A model generated the notes under the pieces. That model did no database searches, was not told the DNA's origin, and saw only the letters and a program-made list of their open reading frames with translations. The translations under genes were made by a program, and so were the position numbers. From NCBI GenBank assembly GCA_003557645.1, contig PWNV01000004.1, forward strand, positions 1-32,258: DNA of 32,258 bases. Direction: 5' to 3'. Every line of letters begins with the position of its first letter. Position 1 is the stretch's first letter. Shown one piece after another: positions 27,265-32,258 of the stretch. The stretch is from Candidatus Nealsoniibacteriota bacterium. Its GTDB lineage: Bacteria; Patescibacteriota; Minisyncoccia; Minisyncoccales; PWPS01.

Positions 27265-29329
27265 TGATAAGATTCAAAAACTCTGCTTCGTTAATAATAT
27301 TTCTTTTTAAGGCTTTCGCCTCCTTAAGCTTGGACCCCGGATTATCTCCTACTACTAGATAGTTTGTGTTGCGAGAAACTGATGATGAAACTTTCCCTCC
27401 TAAATGAGAAATTTTTTGTTTCGCCTCTTCTCTTGTCATCTTCTCAAGACTACCAGTAATAACAAAAACTTTCCCATCAAACTTTTTTTGTGTTTTTTCT
27501 TTCTTTATTACTACTCCCACATCTTTTAACTTTTTAATGAGGTCTCTATTTTTTTCATCTTGGAAAAATTTAAAAATCTGTTTTGCAGTTTTTGGACCTA
27601 CATCAGGAACATTTTCCAGTTCTTCTAAAGAGGCACTTTCTACTTTTTCTAGGCTACCAAAAGCTCTTGCTATATCACGCGCAACACCCTCTCCCACATA
27701 AGAGATTGAAAGTGCTTGCAGAAACCGAGAAAGAGAGATGTGTTTGCTGTTTTGAATAGACGCAACCAATTTCTTGGAAGATAGTTCCGCGAAACGCTCT
27801 AGATGAGTTAAATCTCCTTCGTGAAGCATAAAGAGATCAGCCGGATCAGAGATGATTCCTTCCATTAACAGCTGATCAATAACTTTTTCTCCTAATCCAT
27901 CAATATCAAACCCTTTTTTGGAAACAAAATAACTAAGTTGTTGCCTTCTCTTTCCTTGACAGTTTTTATTAATACAGTACCATCTCGCCTCATCTTTCGG
28001 TCGCAAGACCTCTCCCTCACAAAGCGGACACTTTTTGGGGAAAACAATTTTCTTTTCTTCTCCCTTGCGAAACTCTTTTAATACTTTCACAACACGAGGA
28101 ATAACATCTCCCGCCCTTCCAACTATCACCGTATCTTTTTTCTTTACGCCCAAACGCTTGATCTCATCTTCGTTGTGCAGTGTAGCACGAGATACGGTTA
28201 CTCCTCCAAGAGAAATCGGTTCAAGTAAAGCCACCGGAGTAATCGCTCCCGTTCTTCCTATTTGAAAATGCACGTCGTTTATTGTTGTTGCTCTTTCCTC
28301 TAGTGGAAATTTGTAAGCAATCCCACCACGAGGAGACTTTCCAGCAACTCCCAATACTTCAAACAACTCGTTGTCATTTACAAACACAGCCACTCCGTCA
28401 ATTTGATAAGTGTACCTTTCTCTTTCCTTTTCCGTTTTTCTGTAAAAATGAAAAACCTCAGAGAGATCTCGACAGTACTTTTCACGATCCACTGTTTTAA
28501 ATCCAAGAGCACGTAGGAGAAGATGCTTTTCTTGGTGCGTTTTGGCTCCAAAGGGAGTCACCATTTCTTTTTCTTCTTTGTCCGCTACTAGGTTATAAGC
28601 AAGAAAACCAAGATTGCGGCTTGCAGCAATCTTTGGATCAAGCTGTCTTATTGATCCAGCGGCAATATTCCTTGGATTGGCGTAGAGAGGAAGTCCCATT
28701 TTTTCTCTTTCTTTGTTCTGTTTTAAAAACTCTTTTTTGGAAATAAAAACTTCCCCGTGAACAACAATACTTTTCCCGTCTTTTCTCCATCCAAAGCTCT
28801 GAGAAATTTTCTTTTCTTCTTTAGAAAAACTGCTTGGAGATCGAAGTCGTAAAGGAACTGCTTCTATGGTCTTCAAGTTTTGCGTTACATCCTCGCCAAT
28901 TTTTCCATCACCTCTTGTAGAGCCACTAACTAAAACATCATCTTCATAAACAAGCTCTACCGCTAAACCATCCACTTTAAGTTCACAAAAGTAATCTATC
29001 TTAACTTCGGGAGGAAGGAGACGTTTTATTCTTTTTTCAAAATTACACATATCCTCCTTACTAAAAGCATCTTGGAAAGAGAACATCTCTCTGTAGTGCT
29101 CTACTTTTTCAAACTCATCAAGCGTCTTTCCTTCCACTCTTTGTGTCGGCGAATCGGGAGTTACAAGATCAGGAAAATCGCTCTCCAAATCAAAAAGCTC
29201 TTTTTTAAGAGAGTCCAGTGCATCGGCGGACACCTCCTCTCTGTCGTGAACATGATAGAGATAGCGATAATGATTAATAACTTTCTTGAGATCTTCTATT
29301 CTTTTTTTTGCCCCCTCTTTATTCTTCAT
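27248..29329 (-). CDS. ligA: NAD-dependent DNA ligase LigA
   Basis: CELKVDGLAVELVYEDDVLVSGSTRGDGKIGEDVTQN, Zn finger CPLCEG..CINKNCQGK, HhH and BRCT domains. Confidence 0.99.
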   Translation of the reverse strand: MKNKEGAKKRIEDLKKVINHYRYLYHVHDREEVSADALDSLKKELFDLESDFPDLVTPDSPTQRVEGKTLDEFEKVEHYREMFSFQDAFSKEDMCNFEKRIKRLLPPEVKIDYFCELKVDGLAVELVYEDDVLVSGSTRGDGKIGEDVTQNLKTIEAVPLRLRSPSSFSKEEKKISQSFGWRKDGKSIVVHGEVFISKKEFLKQNKEREKMGLPLYANPRNIAAGSIRQLDPKIAASRNLGFLAYNLVADKEEKEMVTPFGAKTHQEKHLLLRALGFKTVDREKYCRDLSEVFHFYRKTEKERERYTYQIDGVAVFVNDNELFEVLGVAGKSPRGGIAYKFPLEERATTINDVHFQIGRTGAITPVALLEPISLGGVTVSRATLHNEDEIKRLGVKKKDTVIVGRAGDVIPRVVKVLKEFRKGEEKKIVFPKKCPLCEGEVLRPKDEARWYCINKNCQGKRRQQLSYFVSKKGFDIDGLGEKVIDQLLMEGIISDPADLFMLHEGDLTHLERFAELSSKKLVASIQNSKHISLSRFLQALSISYVGEGVARDIARAFGSLEKVESASLEELENVPDVGPKTAKQIFKFFQDEKNRDLIKKLKDVGVVIKKEKTQKKFDGKVFVITGSLEKMTREEAKQKISHLGGKVSSSVSRNTNYLVVGDNPGSKLKEAKALKRNIINEAEFLNLINEKNN

Positions 29330-29693
29330 GAGTTCTTCTAACTATCCAGATAGCTCTTCTGGTTCCTCTGTGCAGTCCTACAGATTTAATCTCCGTCTCA
29401 TAGTACCAGTCAATAAGAACCGGTCCTTCCTTTTCATACATATAATAAGTGTCTTCTGCAAGTTCATGTTCTGTGTCCCAATCAAGCTCGTCAAAACTTT
29501 CATCATCCCAAGAATACAGGATCTCTTCTATCCCTGTGTCAGCAGCGTAAAAAGCGGTTACCGATTCTCCGATATCTTCAATCATTCTAAGTTGACTGAT
29601 GAACATGTTCGTAGAGGAAAGTCCAAGAATAAAAAGCACTCCCATTATTATAATAGTAAAGTATAAAGCTGATCCTTTTTGTTTTTTATTCAT
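29319..29693 (-). CDS. PilX-like pilus assembly protein / hypothetical
   Basis: NKKQKGSALYFTIIIMGVLFILGLSSTNMFISQLRMIEDIGESVTAFYAADTGIEEILY: PilX-like N-terminal helix and AxxAAxxGIE motif, within a pilin operon. Confidence 0.7.
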   Translation of the reverse strand: MNKKQKGSALYFTIIIMGVLFILGLSSTNMFISQLRMIEDIGESVTAFYAADTGIEEILYSWDDESFDELDWDTEHELAEDTYYMYEKEGPVLIDWYYETEIKSVGLHRGTRRAIWIVRRTHEE

Positions 29694-29695
29694 AA

Positions 29696-30277
29696 TTAAG
29701 GGGTTGCAAAATCAATACCTCTTCTTGTAATAGTGGTCTGAATATCAAGCTCAAACCAGTCTTGATCTTCCTCTTTTGCGGTAAAGAGAACTGTTATCGA
29801 CGGTTGTATTTTATTAATATCCTTTTCTGCTTTTCCCTGATCTTCTTCTGGGTCTATAATCGTTCTAATCTGAAAGTTTTCAATAACGATATTAGAGGAT
29901 GTCAAAAATCCTTCCACTGTTTCTTCCCCCTCAATCACTATTTTCACTCTCTCATCTTCCTCAAAAAAACTAATACACCTCCCTTGATAATCGAAGAATT
30001 TCAATACTTCATTTTCTAGATTGTAAGTATAATCCTCGTATCCAATACAACTTCCATCGATGTCTTTTCTTGCCATTCTTGCTAGTCTGCTTATGTACTC
30101 CATCGCATAGTTTATCTCTCCCAGATTTCTTTGTGTAGTGAAAATTCTTTGTTTTACTCGAAGATTGGTAATAAGTGTTCCTGTAAGCATTACGATTATA
30201 AGTGAAAATATAAACATCGACACCAGCACCTCTACTAGCGTTATTCCTTTTTCATTTTGAAATATTTTCTTAGTCAT
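29696..30277 (-). CDS. Type IV pilin-like protein (prepilin N-terminal methylation motif, PilW/PulJ-like)
   Basis: EKGITLVEVLVSMFIFSLIIVMLTGTLI; G(-1) and E(+5) present. Confidence 0.85.
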   Translation of the reverse strand: MTKKIFQNEKGITLVEVLVSMFIFSLIIVMLTGTLITNLRVKQRIFTTQRNLGEINYAMEYISRLARMARKDIDGSCIGYEDYTYNLENEVLKFFDYQGRCISFFEEDERVKIVIEGEETVEGFLTSSNIVIENFQIRTIIDPEEDQGKAEKDINKIQPSITVLFTAKEEDQDWFELDIQTTITRRGIDFATP

Positions 30278-30779
30278 ACCATCTGTATAATTTAAGGTAA
30301 GCCTCTCTTCTCTCTTCTTCTCCTCTTTCTTCCCAAAAAACAGTGACCGTTACAAGTAAATAATCTTCTTCTGCGGTTTCTACTCTCTCAACATTTACTT
30401 CTCTTCTAAATCCAGAGTAATCTCCTGCGTCGTCGTGGCTGAAGAGACCGTCTCCATCAACGTAAAGCCTAAAAAAGTTAGCTCCTAAACCACCTTCAAT
30501 TTCTTCAGAGTTGTAATCAATTCTTCCTGTTCCCTCCATCTCGTCTACTATATCTTCCCACCCCTTCCCTTGAAGCCATCCCGAATCCCTAACTCTTCTA
30601 ACAGATTCAACCCCCTCTTGTGTTAGGTAAGAAGCTGTTAACTTATCAGCTAAAGGCATCGTAGATGTAAAAGCACTGGTAATCATGGCAACAGAAGCCA
30701 CCACTCCCGTGGAGATCACGCCAATAACAACTAAAAGCTCGATAAAAGTAAGTCCTTTTTGTAGTTTTTTTAATCTCAT
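30270..30779 (-). CDS. Type IV pilin-like protein (PilV/GspI-like)
   Basis: QKGLTFIELLVVIGVISTGVVASVAMI. Confidence 0.85.
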   Translation of the reverse strand: MRLKKLQKGLTFIELLVVIGVISTGVVASVAMITSAFTSTMPLADKLTASYLTQEGVESVRRVRDSGWLQGKGWEDIVDEMEGTGRIDYNSEEIEGGLGANFFRLYVDGDGLFSHDDAGDYSGFRREVNVERVETAEEDYLLVTVTVFWEERGEEERREAYLKLYRWYD

Positions 30780-31315
30780 AGATGCTTAATGCTTACAAGG
30801 CCGACACTATTAACAATGATAATCATCTTAGGATCGTTTTCATAAGCATACCCTATCTCTATCTCAACTTCATCTACTTCTTCTTCGCTAAAGCGCACCG
30901 TCGGATCAGGAGGAGAAAAAGTAACCTCTAACGGATCTTCTGGTGAGAACACAACAACTTCTCTCTCCAGTTCTTTTTTTCTAATTATAACTCTTCTTAT
31001 CTCCTCATCTCCGCCACCAGTTGGAACTATTCGAGTTTCTGCAAACAATTCATAATTATCACTCTCAAACCTTATTCCGTATCTTCTCCCAGGAACAAAG
31101 TCATACAAATTCTCATCTATCTCAAAATCAACCTCTTTAGCAGAGATTGACATACCTCTTACTCTTTCTATCTCTTTTGCTATATTATTTACTTCTTCTT
31201 CCAAGAAAATATTTCTATTAAAAATCCCATAACCAGGAAAAACAAGCACCGAAACAATTGCTATTATCCCTATAGCTACCATTAACTCTATAATACTAAA
31301 TCCTTTTGTGCTCAT
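30776..31315 (-). CDS. Type IV pilin-like protein (GspH/FimT-like)
   Basis: TKGFSIIELMVAIGIIAIVSVLVFPGY. Confidence 0.85.
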   Translation of the reverse strand: MSTKGFSIIELMVAIGIIAIVSVLVFPGYGIFNRNIFLEEEVNNIAKEIERVRGMSISAKEVDFEIDENLYDFVPGRRYGIRFESDNYELFAETRIVPTGGGDEEIRRVIIRKKELEREVVVFSPEDPLEVTFSPPDPTVRFSEEEVDEVEIEIGYAYENDPKMIIIVNSVGLVSIKHL

Positions 31316-32082
31316 ATAATAAAACTAAAATACCAATCTACTAAAAAATCTCCAAAAAAATAGGAAAGAATTGTACCGGTAATAAGAAAGGGTCCAAAAG
31401 GTATCTCACTTTTCATTCCCTTTTTTTTCAGTGTTAATAAGATTAATCCTATTATAGCACCAAGAGAAAAAGAAAGAAAAAGGCCAACGATGATTTCAGG
31501 AAATCCAAGGAAAAGACCCATGAAAATAACATATTTAACATCACCAAACCCCATCCCTTTTCCTTTAGAGAGATAGAAAATAAGAAAAAAGAATACAAAC
31601 GCTCCCAGAGCGGAAAAAACAGGATAAAGAAGATTATTTACATCTCCTTCTGTGAAAAAATGGAAAAAGCGATAAAGGAGAGCTATTCCTATAAGAGAGA
31701 AAACGGCAAAATCAGGAATAATATAATACTTTAAATCATAGACAAAAACAAAGGAAAGCAAAGACAGAACAAAAAACAAATAGAAAAGTGTAGCAAGAGA
31801 AAGTGCAGGAACGATAAATAAATAAGAAGACAGAAAAACCAACCCAACAGCAAGCTCTACCAGAGGATACTGTACTGATATTTTTTCTTTACAATACCGG
31901 CATCTTCCAAATAAAAAAACCCAACTTAAAAGAGGAACCAGGTCCTTGGCAAAAAGACTGTGCCTACAGTGAGGACAAAAAGATGTGCCTCTCATGCTTT
32001 GCTCGGTATAAACGCGATAAACGGCACAATTAATAAATGAACCGATGGCAAGTCCTAGTAAAAAAACAAATAGAAAATCCAT
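31312..32082 (-). CDS. pilD: Prepilin peptidase / N-methyltransferase
   Basis: FLLGLAIGSFINCAVYR, CPHC...CRYC zinc motif, GMGFGDVKYVIFMGL. Start MDFLFV at 32082 preferred over 32106 (inside the terminator). Confidence 0.93.
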   Translation of the reverse strand: MDFLFVFLLGLAIGSFINCAVYRVYTEQSMRGTSFCPHCRHSLFAKDLVPLLSWVFLFGRCRYCKEKISVQYPLVELAVGLVFLSSYLFIVPALSLATLFYLFFVLSLLSFVFVYDLKYYIIPDFAVFSLIGIALLYRFFHFFTEGDVNNLLYPVFSALGAFVFFFLIFYLSKGKGMGFGDVKYVIFMGLFLGFPEIIVGLFLSFSLGAIIGLILLTLKKKGMKSEIPFGPFLITGTILSYFFGDFLVDWYFSFII

Positions 32083-32088
32083 ATCACA

Positions 32089-32117
32089 AGAATAACAAAA
32101 AAACACTGCCTCTTCAA
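32089..32117 (-). promoter_or_regulatory. Putative pilD-operon promoter TTGAAG-N17-(TGT)TATTCT, -10 ends 6 nt before ATG
   Basis: -35 at 32112-32117, -10 at 32089-32094 on minus strand; overlaps the upstream terminator hairpin. Confidence 0.5.
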
Positions 32118-32129
32118 TAGAAGGGCAGT
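32096..32129 (-). terminator. Intrinsic terminator of the upstream PKD-type gene
   Basis: Minus strand ACTGCC-CTTC-TATT-GAAG-A-GGCAGT followed by GTTTTTTTG. Confidence 0.85.
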
Positions 32130-32136
32130 ATCTCTC

Positions 32137-32258
32137 TTAGAAAGGATCCACTTCTCTCCAGTCATCGGGAGGTGGTGGACGAACGCTAACTGTCTGTGTG
32201 TTTTCGCAGGATTCAGTTGCACTTGAAACCTCCAGTGTCACTTCTTTGTCTCCTTCTC
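32137..32258 (-). CDS. C-terminal fragment of a second PKD-type exported protein ending PDDWREVDPF (truncated by window edge)
   Basis: Translated on minus strand: EGDKEVTLEVSSATESCENTQTVSVRPPPPDDWREVDPF-stop; aligns without gaps to the end of the 1074-2102 protein. Confidence 0.85.
   Translation of the reverse strand, partial: EGDKEVTLEVSSATESCENTQTVSVRPPPPDDWREVDPF

Noticed and set aside
16053-29329. Inteins, introns or frameshifts in recA, ftsK, rpoB, rpoC or ligA
   Set aside because: Reading frames are continuous, motifs are intact and lengths are normal; no intein blocks or homing-endonuclease motifs seen.

Overview
Low-GC window with very dense gene packing. It has the look of a Candidate Phyla Radiation / Parcubacteria-type (Patescibacteria) chromosome; this assignment is inferred from protein style and gene content, and no 16S is present. 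I see about 31 credible CDSs and two tRNAs. Housekeeping genes: lemA-htpX, groES-groEL with a CIRCE element, secG, rnj (RNase J), trpS, a phosphomannomutase/phosphoglucomutase, ychF, rpsF-ssb-rpsR, recA, ftsK, rpoC, rpoB, rodA and ligA. A minor-pilin/prepilin-peptidase operon is translationally coupled into ligA-rodA. Most interesting signals: (1) two exported PKD-type proteins about 30 kb apart share an invariant C-terminal peptide PDDWREVDPF-stop, encoded with many synonymous differences, so it is a candidate C-terminal sorting or docking tag. (2) Several genes have a -10-like hexamer 6-9 nt upstream of ATG, suggesting leaderless mRNAs; Shine-Dalgarno sequences are nearly absent, with one striking exception. 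(3) An orphan DUF5320-DUF134 cassette has a perfect 17-bp palindrome filling the -35/-10 spacer. (4) Both tRNA genes abut upstream stop codons (0 and 1 nt gap), and one lies in the leader of RNase J. (5) A family-5 solute-binding protein carries an inserted peptidoglycan-binding domain. No CRISPR array, transposon, prophage, intein or rRNA was found.
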